Shown here: positions 18,979 to 27,879 of the stretch, one piece after another
Position numbering within the stretch: the stretch's first letter is position 1
How the letters are laid out: every line of letters starts with the position of its first letter
From: Methanomicrobium sp. W14
GTDB taxonomy: Archaea > Halobacteriota > Methanomicrobia > Methanomicrobiales > Methanomicrobiaceae
Length of the DNA stretch: 64,000 bases
Reading direction: 5' to 3'
Assembly: GCF_017875315.1 (NCBI RefSeq)
Contig: NZ_JAGGMM010000001.1
Location: 806,001-870,000 of the forward strand
Translations under genes and position numbers: made by a program
Notes under the pieces: model-generated
Databases searched by the model: none
What the model was told of the DNA's origin: nothing
The model's input: the letters and a program-made list of their open reading frames with translations, nothing else

Positions 18979-19737
18979 ATGCCGGAAATAGAAATTGTCC
19001 TCTGCGAACCCCTTTACGAAGGAAACATAGGTTTTACTGCAAGGGTTATGAAAAATTTTGGGTTTTCTGATTTAACACTTATAAACCCGCCTGAAATCGG
19101 CGATGAAGCAATAGCCCGTTCATCACACGCAAGGGATGTTCTGGAAAACTCCAAAATTGTGGAGTCGCTTGATGATGTTATCAAAAACAGCAGCCTTCTT
19201 GTCGCAACAACAGGGGAAACGTCCAAAAGTGTTTCAACATCGATGCGCATGCCGTATTATTCCCCCGCAGAACTGAGGGAAAGGATAAAGGACATCAAAG
19301 GAAGAGTTTCGATAATCTTCGGGAGGGAAAACTGGGGCCTCTCAAACGAAGAAATCTCAAAATGCGATATTATATGCACTATTCCTACATCACACGAATA
19401 CCCGATACTAAACATCTCACATGCAGTAGGTGTAGTTGTGTACGAGCTCGCAAACATTCCGCCAGGAACGTACAGTGTTGCGTCAAGGGTCGAAATGGAC
19501 TACCTGTACAGTCATTTCAGTGAGTTTCTGGATACAATCGATCACCGCGAGTACAAAAGGGAAAACACAATGATAATGCTCAGAAGAATTTTCGGAAGAG
19601 CTGCTCTTACAACCCGCGAAGCGTCTACTCTCCACGGCCTATTAAGAAGAACCGAAAACATCATCAAAGGTGTTTACGAACCTGAAAATGAAACAGAATC
19701 AAATTTTGGGTCTTCTGAAGGTAGTCCGGATAACTAA
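18979..19737 (+). CDS. SpoU/TrmH-family tRNA (cytidine-2'-O)-methyltransferase, TrmJ-like
   Basis: SPOUT methyltransferase expected to 2'-O-methylate tRNA, probably at position 32 as in archaeal TrmJ. The 252-residue protein shows the family N-terminus with EPLYEGNIGFTARVMKNFG, the knot motifs IIFGRENWGLSNEEI and IPTSHEYPILNISHAVGVVVYEL, and a C-terminal helical extension with about 40 polar residues. The start codon directly abuts the stop of the GGGP synthase gene. The family is certain; the exact target nucleotide is inferred from the archaeal TrmJ group. Confidence 0.85.
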   Translation: MPEIEIVLCEPLYEGNIGFTARVMKNFGFSDLTLINPPEIGDEAIARSSHARDVLENSKIVESLDDVIKNSSLLVATTGETSKSVSTSMRMPYYSPAELRERIKDIKGRVSIIFGRENWGLSNEEISKCDIICTIPTSHEYPILNISHAVGVVVYELANIPPGTYSVASRVEMDYLYSHFSEFLDTIDHREYKRENTMIMLRRIFGRAALTTREASTLHGLLRRTENIIKGVYEPENETESNFGSSEGSPDN

Positions 19738-19878
19738 AAAAACAGGAAATCCGGAAAAATTTTACAGACGTATTTTTTGAAAAATCCATAAAAATTTTTT
19801 TCGCAGAATTCAAAGCAGTTCACCTTTTTTCTTCAGGAAATTTTAACCGATTATCCTGCCAATAAATGTTGGAATAAC

Positions 19879-20445
19879 ATGATCCTTGTTGACTGGCAAA
19901 TTCAGGACCACATCAAAAGGGGCTTTATCGGAATTAAACCGTTCGACCAGAAATTCATACAGCCCAACTCTCTTGATATTCGCCTTGGAAATCATTTTGT
20001 ATGGTATAAAGAGAGCGATGACATCATTGACCCTTATGACGGCGGTTCGATATGCTCAAATGTTTCCGAAAAGAAAGCGGAATTCATTGATATAAAACCC
20101 GGAAGTTTTCTGCTTGCAGAAACTCTCGAAGAAATTACTCTCCCTGACAATATTGTAGCGACAATTGAAGGAAAAAGCAGCATAGCGCGTCTTGGTATAA
20201 CCCTTCACCAGACCGGAGGATGGATAGACGCAGGCTTTTCCGGAACGATTACTCTTGAAATTGCAAACGCCAACCAGAGGCCTGTCAGGCTTTATGCAGG
20301 CATGCCTGTAGGGCAGCTTGTTTTTTACACGACCGAGCGTTCTCTCCACCCCTACGGGGCGAAAGGCGACGCTAAATATCTTCACCAGAAAAATGCTACT
20401 CTGTCCAGATATTATGAAAATAAAAAACAGGACACGGTAATATAA
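19879..20445 (+). CDS. dcd: dCTP deaminase
   Basis: Trimeric dUTPase-fold enzyme converting dCTP to dUTP for thymidylate synthesis. The 188-residue protein carries [10 protein letters not shown] near the N-terminus, [16 protein letters not shown] with the phosphate-binding serine and arginine, and [15 protein letters not shown] containing the catalytic glutamate. Some archaeal homologues also cleave the triphosphate to dUMP; the sequence alone does not settle that here. A 141-base AT-rich gap separates it from the methyltransferase upstream, so it probably has its own promoter. Confidence 0.92.
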   Translation: MILVDWQIQDHIKRGFIGIKPFDQKFIQPNSLDIRLGNHFVWYKESDDIIDPYDGGSICSNVSEKKAEFIDIKPGSFLLAETLEEITLPDNIVATIEGKSSIARLGITLHQTGGWIDAGFSGTITLEIANANQRPVRLYAGMPVGQLVFYTTERSLHPYGAKGDAKYLHQKNATLSRYYENKKQDTVI

Positions 20446-20500
20446 CGATAACCTAAATACAGAAAGACACCAATTTTTAAGGATACTGGAGAAACAAAAA

Positions 20501-22336
20501 ATGCGACTTCTGTTAATTCATTCTGACAATATAGAATACTCTGCACAGAAAAAGACCCCGTCCGCGGAGGGGGAGGCAATACTTAAGGACTCAATGAAAG
20601 AAGCCCTTACGGTATTTTGTGCGGTAGAGTCCATCGATGAAGAAAATATCCCCTATATCATTTCAAAGACAAAAGACGAAATTCTGGACACGGTAAAAAA
20701 ACTCGGTGTAGAAAACGTAATGATATACCCGTATGCACACCTTTCCAGCGACCTGTCTTCACCGGACGTTGCCATAGAAGTTTTAAAGGGAGTCGAAAAA
20801 GCGTGCCGTGAAGAAAGTAGTCTTAACGTCAAACGTGCTCCTTTCGGTTGGTACAAGGCATTTACTCTCTCCTGCAAAGGGCATCCGCTCTCAGAGCTGT
20901 CAAAGACGATAACCCCTGAGGATGCCGCAGACAAACCTGAGAAAAAAGAGGTCGAACACAAATTCTTTGTTATTACCCCAAAGGGCGAAATAAAGGACTT
21001 CCATGATTATGCTGACAATACCCCTCTTGGAAAACTGATAAAAAAAGAGACAGGGATGGGAGTTGAACTCGGCGGAGAGCCTCTCCACGTAGAACTTATG
21101 CGCTCGAAAGAACTTGTGGACTACGAACCCCTGGCGGATGTGGGCCAGCACCGCTGGATGCCCCGCGGAAAAGTCATCCGTGACCTCCTTGCCGACTATG
21201 TCCTTAAACTTGTTCTGGATTATGGTGGAATGCCTGTTGAAACACCGATTATGTATGACCTCGGGAACTCTGCAATCAACGAGCATGCGGCAAAATTTGG
21301 TGAAAGGCAGTACCGCTTCAAATCCGGAAACCGCAATATGATGCTCCGCTTTGCAGCATGCTTCGGTATGTTCTCGGTTATGCACAGTATGCACGTATCG
21401 CCTAACAACCTCCCGATGAAGATGTATGAACTTGCGACATACGCCTTCAGACATGAGCAGAAAGGCGAGTGCATCGGCCTTAAACGTCTGCGCGCATTCA
21501 CGATGCCGGATATGCACTCAATGTGTGGAGATATGGCACAAACCCTCAAATGCTTTGAGGAACAGCTTTTAATCGGGTGGAAAACGGGAAAAGACCTTGA
21601 GTACCCGCTTGCCGGGGTTTTCCGCTGCACAGAAGACTTCTACAAAGAGAACGAAGAATGGGTGAAAAAGATTGTCAAAATGTCGGATACCCCCATGCTT
21701 ATTGAGACTCTTTCGGACCGTGTCCATTACTGGATAGCAAAAGTTGACCTTGCCGCAATCGACGGCCAGGGAAGGCCTATCGAAAACCCGACAGTCCAGA
21801 TAGACGTTGAAAGTGCAAAACGCTTTGATATAAAATACTACAATACCAAAAACGAACTTGTTTATCCTATAATCATGCACTGCTCACCTACAGGCTCAAT
21901 AGAACGTGTTATATGCGCCCTTCTTGAGAATACTGCATCGCAGGATGTGCCAATGCTTCCGGTATGGCTGTCACCCACGCAGGTAAGAATAGTTCCTGTT
22001 GCAGAGCGTCACCTGAAATCTGCAGAGGAATTCTGCAATAAACTAAATAATTCAGGAATAAGATGTGACATAGACGACCGCGAGGAGAGTGTAGGTAAAA
22101 AGGTCAGGGAAGCAGGAATGGACTGGGTGCCGTATGTCGCGGTTCTCGGGGACAGCGAAGCTGAATCAGGCAAACTTACCGTTACAGTAAGAAAGGAATC
22201 AAAACCTAAAGTGCCCAAAAAAGTGGAATATACAGTTGAAGAACTTGTGGGGCATATTAAATCGGAATGCAGTGACTATCCTGTAAGGCCTCTGTACACT
22301 CCAAAAAAGCTTTCAAATAAACCCAGATTTATTTAA
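20501..22336 (+). CDS. thrS: Threonyl-tRNA synthetase, archaeal type
   Basis: Charges tRNA-Thr. The 611-residue protein is the archaeal form: the first 140 residues ([15 protein letters not shown] and so on) form the D-tyrosyl-tRNA-deacylase-like editing domain that removes serine, in place of the bacterial TGS-editing module. The class II core follows, with zinc-ligand cysteine in FAACFGMFS, the motif 2 segment [20 protein letters not shown], and motif 3 [12 protein letters not shown]. The anticodon-binding domain occupies the last 120 residues. It begins 55 bases after dcd. Confidence 0.96.
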   Translation: MRLLLIHSDNIEYSAQKKTPSAEGEAILKDSMKEALTVFCAVESIDEENIPYIISKTKDEILDTVKKLGVENVMIYPYAHLSSDLSSPDVAIEVLKGVEKACREESSLNVKRAPFGWYKAFTLSCKGHPLSELSKTITPEDAADKPEKKEVEHKFFVITPKGEIKDFHDYADNTPLGKLIKKETGMGVELGGEPLHVELMRSKELVDYEPLADVGQHRWMPRGKVIRDLLADYVLKLVLDYGGMPVETPIMYDLGNSAINEHAAKFGERQYRFKSGNRNMMLRFAACFGMFSVMHSMHVSPNNLPMKMYELATYAFRHEQKGECIGLKRLRAFTMPDMHSMCGDMAQTLKCFEEQLLIGWKTGKDLEYPLAGVFRCTEDFYKENEEWVKKIVKMSDTPMLIETLSDRVHYWIAKVDLAAIDGQGRPIENPTVQIDVESAKRFDIKYYNTKNELVYPIIMHCSPTGSIERVICALLENTASQDVPMLPVWLSPTQVRIVPVAERHLKSAEEFCNKLNNSGIRCDIDDREESVGKKVREAGMDWVPYVAVLGDSEAESGKLTVTVRKESKPKVPKKVEYTVEELVGHIKSECSDYPVRPLYTPKKLSNKPRFI

Positions 22337-22423
22337 ACACATTAACTTTTTTAAAGCCAAAAAGGCTGTCAAGGCGATTGGCTTAAATCCAAAGAAGATG
22401 CATTTCTAAAAACCTAAAGATTA

Positions 22424-23122
22424 ATGGTGATAATATTGGGTAAAGACATTATAAACAGTGCATTCTCCTACACAAAGAACGGTTTTGTCGGAGAATGGAC
22501 AAAATGGATTCTTCTGATTGTCTGCGCAGTAATTCAGTCCTTAACTCTCTGGATTGTTCCTCTGATGAACGGTTATCTGGTAAGAGTATATGCAGGAAAC
22601 GAAAAAGCACCTGAAGTTAACGAATGGGGGAAACTGTTCATAGACGGGTGGAAGTTTAACATCACATGCATTCTGTATATGATACCGGCAATTATTATAG
22701 GCCTTATACTAGGTATCTTTTCGTTCTTCTCTGCAGTTGCAGGTTTTGCGACAGCAGGAAGGTTCGATGAGATACTTGGACTTTTAGGCACCGTCACAGG
22801 AATATTCATAATAGGTATAGTTATTCTTATTCTTGCGCTGTTTATGTTCATGGGCCTTGTACGCCTCGGTAAGACAAACAGGATCAGTGAAGCCTTCAAC
22901 TTCAGCGCACTAAACAAACAGGTACAGGAAGGTACAGGATGGCTTGGGTACATAGGCTACTTTATTCTCCTGTGGTTCATCGCCGTAATATTCGCCGTAG
23001 TGATAGCAATTCTTAGTGTTGTACCATTCCTCGGATTAATTCTTGGATTTATTCTTACTCCGCTTCTAACTGTATTCTTCGCAAAATACCTGACAAACAT
23101 CTATGATGCCGGAGGAAACTAA
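22424..23122 (+). CDS. DUF4013-type multi-pass membrane protein
   Basis: A 232-residue hydrophobic protein with about five membrane segments. Its N-terminal pattern (SAFSYTKNGFVGEWTKW, then a helix and NGYLVRVYAG) is the one I associate with DUF4013, a family common in methanogens with no known function. The ATG at 22424 is used here, but TTG at 22436 is preceded by GGTGAT and would give a shorter start, MGKDIINSAF, so the true start may be there. A hairpin with a T-run lies about 45 bases downstream and probably ends the transcript. Confidence 0.75.
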   Translation: MVIILGKDIINSAFSYTKNGFVGEWTKWILLIVCAVIQSLTLWIVPLMNGYLVRVYAGNEKAPEVNEWGKLFIDGWKFNITCILYMIPAIIIGLILGIFSFFSAVAGFATAGRFDEILGLLGTVTGIFIIGIVILILALFMFMGLVRLGKTNRISEAFNFSALNKQVQEGTGWLGYIGYFILLWFIAVIFAVVIAILSVVPFLGLILGFILTPLLTVFFAKYLTNIYDAGGN

Positions 23123-23167
23123 ACCAAACAATTTTTTTCAAAACGGGTACTTAAAGCAAAACGGCAA

Positions 23168-23191
23168 CACCGTAAACGGTGACTTTTTTTT
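23168..23191 (+). terminator. Hairpin plus T-run terminator
   Basis: Inverted arms CACCGT and ACGGTG (23168-23181) separated by only two A residues, followed by an eight-T run at 23184-23191. It is downstream of the DUF4013 gene and upstream of the thioredoxin-fusion gene. Archaea can terminate on T-runs alone; the hairpin is an added feature. Confidence 0.55.
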
Positions 23192-23271
23192 GAATAAATG
23201 ATCTTTTGATACTCTACATTTACAGATACGGATTAATTTTTAAATAAACGGCCGTCCAATTAATACTTTAA

Positions 23272-24471
23272 ATGCATTTTTGTGCAGGGAACACAGGCAG
23301 ACTTTTTTTAATTCTTATTATAGCCGTATTAATTTTAACACCGGGGATTTCAGCAGGCCCTGCGGGAGAGTCCGGCTTAAGTTGTGATATTTCATACAAT
23401 GAAACATTTTTACAGGAAAATACAACTTCAGATAATGCTGTTTACGTTTTTTACAACAGGTACTGCAGTGCATGTCACAGGGCTCTTCCGGTAATAGAAG
23501 ATTTTTCAAATAAATATCCTGAAATTGAAGTGTATTACTTTGACACCTATAATTCGTCAGAAAACCTGACACTCTTACGCGAATTCGGTGACAAATACAA
23601 TATCCCTTTCCCTGCATACCCTATTCTTTTTACAGGAAAAACCGTTGTCCTTGAGGGAGTCTCCTCAATATCAGAAAACTCTGGTGATGTTTTTAAGTCG
23701 ATTAAAGAAGGCCTTATTCCAAACGCGGAATATGAAAAGAAGTGGACTGATAAAGGCTCTGAGTCACAAAATAACACGCAGACCGGAAATAATTCATCAA
23801 AAACCATAAATTATTTTGCAGTCGCCCTTGCAGGGCTTGCTGACGGTATCAACCCCTGTGCATTTGCAGTCCTTGTATTCCTCCTTATTTCCCTTATGTC
23901 AGCAGGGTCAAAACGCGGGATTTTACTGACCGGGGCTATCTATACATGCGCTGTTTTTATTTTTTATACGCTTGCAGGCTTTGGGATAATGGGTTTTGTT
24001 GAATTTGCAGGATTTTCAGTGATCTTTTCAATTTTTGCAGGACTCGTTGCAATAACTGCCGGAATAATAAGCCTTTGCGAAGCAGCAGACATGAGCCTTC
24101 CGTTTTCACTGTCCATATCCAAAACCGGAAGGAGAATAATATCAGGAGTCTCAGAGAGAATCACACTTACATCCGCATTCCTGCTCGGTATCTTGGTGGG
24201 GCTGTTTGAACTTCCGTGTACAGGAGGAATATACCTTGCCATAATAAGCCTTCTGTCATCAGAAATGACGTTTTACGGTGGATTCCCTTACCTGATTCTA
24301 TACAACGCAGTGTTCATCCTGCCCCTTCTTGTGATAACCTGTGCCGTATACCTGGGAGTTTCACCCGAAAAGATTGATGAATTCCGCAGCAGCAAAAAGA
24401 AGGCACTGAAACTTATAATGGGAATTATACTCACAGCTCTCGGTTTATTTGTTATATTATGGAAGATCTGA
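23272..24471 (+). CDS. Exported thioredoxin domain fused to a CcdA/DsbD-like membrane domain
   Basis: A 399-residue redox protein. Residues 1-28 form a signal peptide or anchor. A thioredoxin-like domain follows with CxxC motif C65-S-A-C68. After an Asn/Ser-rich linker near residues 165-180 come about six membrane segments of the CcdA/DsbD type. Two membrane cysteines are placed as in that family: Cys196 in INPCAFAV and Cys316 in ELPCTGG. The likely role is carrying reducing power from the cytoplasm to an extracytoplasmic thiol partner; the substrate is unknown. Bacterial DsbD has its thioredoxin domain after the membrane part, so the order is reversed here. Confidence 0.85.
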   Translation: MHFCAGNTGRLFLILIIAVLILTPGISAGPAGESGLSCDISYNETFLQENTTSDNAVYVFYNRYCSACHRALPVIEDFSNKYPEIEVYYFDTYNSSENLTLLREFGDKYNIPFPAYPILFTGKTVVLEGVSSISENSGDVFKSIKEGLIPNAEYEKKWTDKGSESQNNTQTGNNSSKTINYFAVALAGLADGINPCAFAVLVFLLISLMSAGSKRGILLTGAIYTCAVFIFYTLAGFGIMGFVEFAGFSVIFSIFAGLVAITAGIISLCEAADMSLPFSLSISKTGRRIISGVSERITLTSAFLLGILVGLFELPCTGGIYLAIISLLSSEMTFYGGFPYLILYNAVFILPLLVITCAVYLGVSPEKIDEFRSSKKKALKLIMGIILTALGLFVILWKI

Positions 24472-24550
24472 ACCGCAAAAACTTTTGAACTTTCTGAAAA
24501 TACTGCCATGCTCAACCGGATTGTAAAATAAAAATTTGGATTTTAATAAG

Positions 24551-25447
24551 TTATTCCTTACTGTAAAGGCATCCCTGAACGTCATGCCCGAGTTTCCCGA
24601 TAGCATCTGACCTACACCTCTGGCAGTGCCTCATCTGCTTTATGTAAACCGAGCACTTGTCCTGCATTGCCTTTTTTTCGACATGAGTAGGGGGCACAAC
24701 ATCCTTGAACTTGTACTGCGGAATAACGGGTATCAGGTTGAACGTAAATACACCCAGTTCCGATGCTTTTTTTGCTATATCTACGATATGATCATCGTTG
24801 ACACCGGGAATATACACTGTGTTGACCTTTACGAGAATTTTTCTTTCAACAGCCATCTTAATTCCCCTGAGCTGCTGCGACAACAGAACTTCCGCCGCTT
24901 TTCTTCCTTGAAGTTTTTTTCCGTTCCATTCAACGAATGAATAGATTTTCTCCCCTACAGCAGGGTCAACAGCATTTACAGTTACTGTCAGGTTTCCGAC
25001 ATCGTACTTTACAAGCTCATCTATCTTTTCAGGGAGAAGAAGACCGTTTGTGCTCAGGCATTTGATTGGCGTTGGAAACTTCTCTTTCAAAAGCCTGAGT
25101 GTCTCAAATGTCTCTTCATTTGCCAGGGGGTCACCGGGTCCGGCTATACCTATCACTTTTATGTATGGGTACTCTTCCAGGGCTTTCTGGACCAGCCGGA
25201 CAGCCTCTTCCGGTTTCAATAATTCACTGCAGACACCGGGACGGCTTTCGTTTACGCAGTCGAAGTCGCGGACACAGTAATTGCACTGTATATTGCACTT
25301 TGGTGCAACGGGAAGGTGCATTCTTCCGGAGGTATGACAGGCCTGCTCGCTGTAGCACGGGTGCTCATTTATCTTTCTGAGCTGCTCGGGGTCATAGGGT
25401 ACATCCCTGCCTGCGACATTAGCTGTCGGGTATTCACTATCACTCAT
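24551..25447 (-). CDS. nifB: NifB-like radical SAM protein
   Basis: NifB builds the 8Fe-9S carbide core (NifB-co) of nitrogenase cofactor from two 4Fe-4S clusters. The 298-residue protein has the radical SAM motif as C51-x3-C55-x2-C58, the early cysteine-containing segment HPCYSEQACHTSGRMHLPVAPKC, the AGPGDPLAN segment, and late cysteines in RHCQRCRSDAIG and QGCLYS. It lacks the NifX-like C-terminal domain, as do archaeal NifB proteins generally. An in-frame ATG at 25636 exists, but the upstream part would be a hydrophobic run unlike the family, so 25447 is chosen. No other nif gene is in the window. Confidence 0.88.
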   Translation of the reverse strand: MSDSEYPTANVAGRDVPYDPEQLRKINEHPCYSEQACHTSGRMHLPVAPKCNIQCNYCVRDFDCVNESRPGVCSELLKPEEAVRLVQKALEEYPYIKVIGIAGPGDPLANEETFETLRLLKEKFPTPIKCLSTNGLLLPEKIDELVKYDVGNLTVTVNAVDPAVGEKIYSFVEWNGKKLQGRKAAEVLLSQQLRGIKMAVERKILVKVNTVYIPGVNDDHIVDIAKKASELGVFTFNLIPVIPQYKFKDVVPPTHVEKKAMQDKCSVYIKQMRHCQRCRSDAIGKLGHDVQGCLYSKE

Positions 25448-25529
25448 ATCTATCTTATAAAGTAGATTGTCCTTATGACTAAAAAATATAACCAAACAAG
25501 ACAATCCAATTAAAAGGAGGAAAAATAAT

Positions 25530-26063
25530 ATGCACAAAAAAATTGTCCTTTTGATTGCGGCTGCAATTGTAGCGTGTGTCTTTATTTCAGGATGCTCTTC
25601 AACTGACAGCATTTTAAATAAACCCGAAAACACCACCGTAACTCAGGTTACCCCCACTGCGTCAGTTTTAGTGCATGACGAGCCTTTTGTTGTAAGAGGA
25701 GACGGCATTCCGGATGATATTATGGTAAATATCAGTGCGGTTCCGGCAACAGAAGATTCTGCGGTTCTTGTATATTATGTATTAAACTCTTCAGAAACGG
25801 GTGTATACAGCAACAGCAATTCCAGCGGATGGAATATAGTAGTAACGGCGTTTGCGTACAACCCGTACAGTGCCCCGGAAAATTTTGACCCCAAGAATGT
25901 TCATGACATTATTGATTCGGGTGTGCCGTATAAATCAAGAAACATTCGTCTATTCCCTGATAACGTCTATAATGACAGAATAGAGGTCTCAAAATCACCG
26001 GATGGAAATTCTATAAACCCTGATGAGCCATACAACTATGGGATTATCCTGACCCTGCAGTAA
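25530..26063 (+). CDS. Putative lipoprotein, first of a tandem pair
   Basis: A 177-residue exported protein of unknown function. Residues 1-21 form a signal peptide ending in a lipobox with Cys22 (FISGC). After a Thr/Pro-rich linker the domain resembles the neighbour at 26108: both contain a V-x-x-F-A-Y-N segment followed by P-x-x-F-(D/N)-P, an I-P-Y-K or V-P-Y-K segment, and end in PYNYG-(I/A)-(I/L)-(L/V). GGAGG precedes the start by about 9 bases. It is divergent from nifB. The paralogy is seen directly; surface anchoring is inferred from the lipobox. Confidence 0.7.
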   Translation: MHKKIVLLIAAAIVACVFISGCSSTDSILNKPENTTVTQVTPTASVLVHDEPFVVRGDGIPDDIMVNISAVPATEDSAVLVYYVLNSSETGVYSNSNSSGWNIVVTAFAYNPYSAPENFDPKNVHDIIDSGVPYKSRNIRLFPDNVYNDRIEVSKSPDGNSINPDEPYNYGIILTLQ

Positions 26064-26107
26064 CAAAAAGCCGATATTTTTTTATCCTAGAAATCCTTTT
26101 TTTATGC

Positions 26108-26662
26108 ATGAAAATATCTGGTCCGCTAACAATGGTTTGTCTTTTAATAATTATGGCACTTGTATTCTTTTCCGGGTGTACGACCGACAGTGTAAAAACA
26201 AATACACAGGCCACTGCAAGTCCTGCTGCATCTGCTGCCACAGTTACCGCCACCCCTACAGAGGCCGTTTACACTGTAACAGAACCGGTTCTTATCGTTG
26301 ACGACGGGATATATTCAACAAAAACGACTATCAATGCAAGTGATTCAGGAAGCAATACGCTGGTTGTCACGGTAAAATTTGACAGTACAAATTCTTTGGG
26401 TACAACAGGCAAGGGAATGGAGATTTTTTCGACCATCTTTGCGTACAATTACGCTGATGTCCCGTACTCTTTCAATCCCCGGAGCAAAGATGATGTAATT
26501 GCCGCCGGGATTCCATACAAGACGGTCAAAACAACCGTTTATCCTAACAATATCAAAAATGCGGTTGCAGACCTTCCCACCGATTCTGTCCAGGGGTCTT
26601 TGTCATTATCAAAACCCTATAATTACGGGGCAATTGTTTCTCTGGACAGCCTGAGAAATTAA
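26108..26662 (+). CDS. Putative lipoprotein, second of a tandem pair
   Basis: A 184-residue exported protein, paralogue of the product at 25530. The signal peptide ends in a lipobox with Cys24 (FFSGC), followed by an Ala/Thr-rich linker and one conserved domain with IFAYNYADVPYSFNP, IPYKT and a C-terminal PYNYGAIVSL. The start at 26108 (MKISG) is preferred over longer or shifted frames because it gives a clean signal peptide. No enzyme motif is visible. The pair probably arose by gene duplication and later diverged. Confidence 0.7.
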   Translation: MKISGPLTMVCLLIIMALVFFSGCTTDSVKTNTQATASPAASAATVTATPTEAVYTVTEPVLIVDDGIYSTKTTINASDSGSNTLVVTVKFDSTNSLGTTGKGMEIFSTIFAYNYADVPYSFNPRSKDDVIAAGIPYKTVKTTVYPNNIKNAVADLPTDSVQGSLSLSKPYNYGAIVSLDSLRN

Positions 26663-26842
26663 AATAATACTAAATATTTTAAGGCGATAATTTCTTCTGA
26701 TTTTTTCATGCAAATGATATTTTACCGGAAGCAAAATATCACAAAAAAATCCACAAACCATTTCCTGTCGGGGGATATTACCGGACAAGATAAAAACGCA
26801 GACATTAATATTCACTAAATTACTCATAAAGATGATATTAAA

Positions 26843-27085
26843 ATGATAAAAAAAGCATCTGAGATGACAGCAGGAGAGCAGGGAACAGTTAAAAAAATCT
26901 CAGGGTTTAAAAATGAACTTGAATGCATGGGCATTACCGGTGGATGTAGTATAATTGTGAAATCAAAAAGTGGCGGAAAAATAACGGTTTTCTCCAATAA
27001 AGACAGTCTGGACTCAGATATTGTTATATTAAACAAAGTGGCATCAAAAATAGACGTTTTGGTTACAGGTCCAAAATCAAAATAA
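26843..27085 (+). CDS. feoA: FeoA-domain protein, stand-alone
   Basis: An 80-residue SH3-like FeoA domain protein. The pattern TAGEQGTVKKISGFKNELECMGITGGCSIIVKSKSGGKITV fits FeoA, which in bacteria supports the ferrous iron transporter FeoB; the segment spans about residues 8-48. No feoB is adjacent, so its partner is either elsewhere or the protein works in another way. A GATGAT element lies just upstream of the start. Downstream is a nearly 600-base stretch with only small possible genes. Confidence 0.75.
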   Translation: MIKKASEMTAGEQGTVKKISGFKNELECMGITGGCSIIVKSKSGGKITVFSNKDSLDSDIVILNKVASKIDVLVTGPKSK

Positions 27086-27192
27086 TTCTTAATTTCACAT
27101 TTTGATAGTCGGCATTTAAGTTTTCAGTACCTAAGTGGTTATTAATTGAACCTGTGCAGTTTCCAAAATAATTCAGACAATCACAAGTGAAT
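27086..27192. other. Gene-free start of the small-gene pocket
   Basis: The stretch from feoA to tRNA-Val (27086-29381) contains only small genes. The 107 bases here, and 27370-27406 and 27578-27684, show no gene or strong repeat. The region is AT-rich and breaks the density of surrounding operons. Confidence 0.5.
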
Positions 27193-27369
27193 TTACGCTT
27201 TTTTTCCAGTTACCCTTTTGTAAACAAAATCAAGACAGTAGTACACTACAATAATTGTTAAAGCCGAAATTATAAGAGATACAGGAAATACTCCATATTT
27301 ATTTCCGGTATAATACCCTGCCATTACTGCCATAAATAAAAGAATTATATCTCTACTGTAAGACGCCAT
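27193..27369 (-). CDS. Small membrane protein, 58 residues
   Basis: A short reverse-strand frame coding MASYSRDIILLFMAV, then a second hydrophobic stretch VFPVSLIISALTIIVVYYCL and a basic tail KRVTGKKA. That gives two membrane helices separated by a short polar turn, with a positive C-terminus. GGAG lies 5 bases upstream of the ATG, which supports translation. I do not recognise a family. It sits at the edge of the small-gene pocket that ends at tRNA-Val. Confidence 0.55.
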   Translation of the reverse strand: MASYSRDIILLFMAVMAGYYTGNKYGVFPVSLIISALTIIVVYYCLDFVYKRVTGKKA

Positions 27370-27406
27370 AATTACTCCGGGGTTATACCAGATTTGTATT
27401 CACGTT

Positions 27407-27577
27407 TCAATAAAACTGCTTATATTCATCTATCCTAAAAATTCCTGTTATCCCGTGCCGGTTTAGCTCCACACTGTCCGCCTCCGACCAGGAAATATTT
27501 CTGCCTGCCTCTGTTCGTAAACCGGGACGCATCAGCACTTTTAATTTCTGTAATTTGGGACAAAGGCTAAACCCCAT
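27407..27577 (-). CDS. Possible small protein, 56 residues
   Basis: An ATG-initiated reverse-strand frame of 56 codons beginning MGFSLCPKLQ and ending RIDEYKQFY, 37 bases upstream of the small membrane protein gene on the same strand. No ribosome-binding site is visible and no family is recognised. The mixed-charge composition is more protein-like than random AT-rich sequence, but this is weak evidence. Confidence 0.25.
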   Translation of the reverse strand: MGFSLCPKLQKLKVLMRPGLRTEAGRNISWSEADSVELNRHGITGIFRIDEYKQFY

Positions 27578-27684
27578 ATAAAATTTAAACAGTTATCTTT
27601 AGCATCTTGCCTGTGCGGGGTGAAAGTGTGACATTAGTATTGACCGTAAAAAATATTTGATTTCGGGTAATAGATACTGGTACA

Positions 27685-27879
27685 ATGCGGACCATAGAAA
27701 TATCAGATACTGCATATGAAGAGTTGATGTCTCGGAGACTAGGGCGGGAAGCAATCTCAAAGACATTAATTCGGGAACTCAAACCGGTCAAAAAATGTGC
27801 AGCCGTTGAAGAGCTGGAAAGATTACGTAAAGAACCGGGTTCTAAATTATCAGTAGTTGAAAAAAGATTAGGTCTTTAA
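27685..27879 (+). CDS. Putative antitoxin-like small protein
   Basis: A 64-residue charged protein beginning MRTIEISDTAYEELMSRR. This N-terminus resembles VapB-like or related archaeal antitoxins that start with a short DNA-binding strand and continue as helices ending in a toxin-binding tail. The usual VapC toxin is not downstream; instead a RelE/ParE-like gene lies on the opposite strand and the two stop codons overlap. No ribosome-binding site is obvious. Function as an antitoxin is inference from size, pattern and context. Confidence 0.5.
   Translation: MRTIEISDTAYEELMSRRLGREAISKTLIRELKPVKKCAAVEELERLRKEPGSKLSVVEKRLGL

Noticed and set aside
22337-22423. Hairpin AGCC/GGCT after thrS as terminator
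   Set aside because: Short stem with no T-run following it.
27407-27684. tRNA-like or att remnant near the left edge of the pocket
   Set aside because: I looked for a copy of the tRNA-Val 3' end and saw no convincing match by eye.
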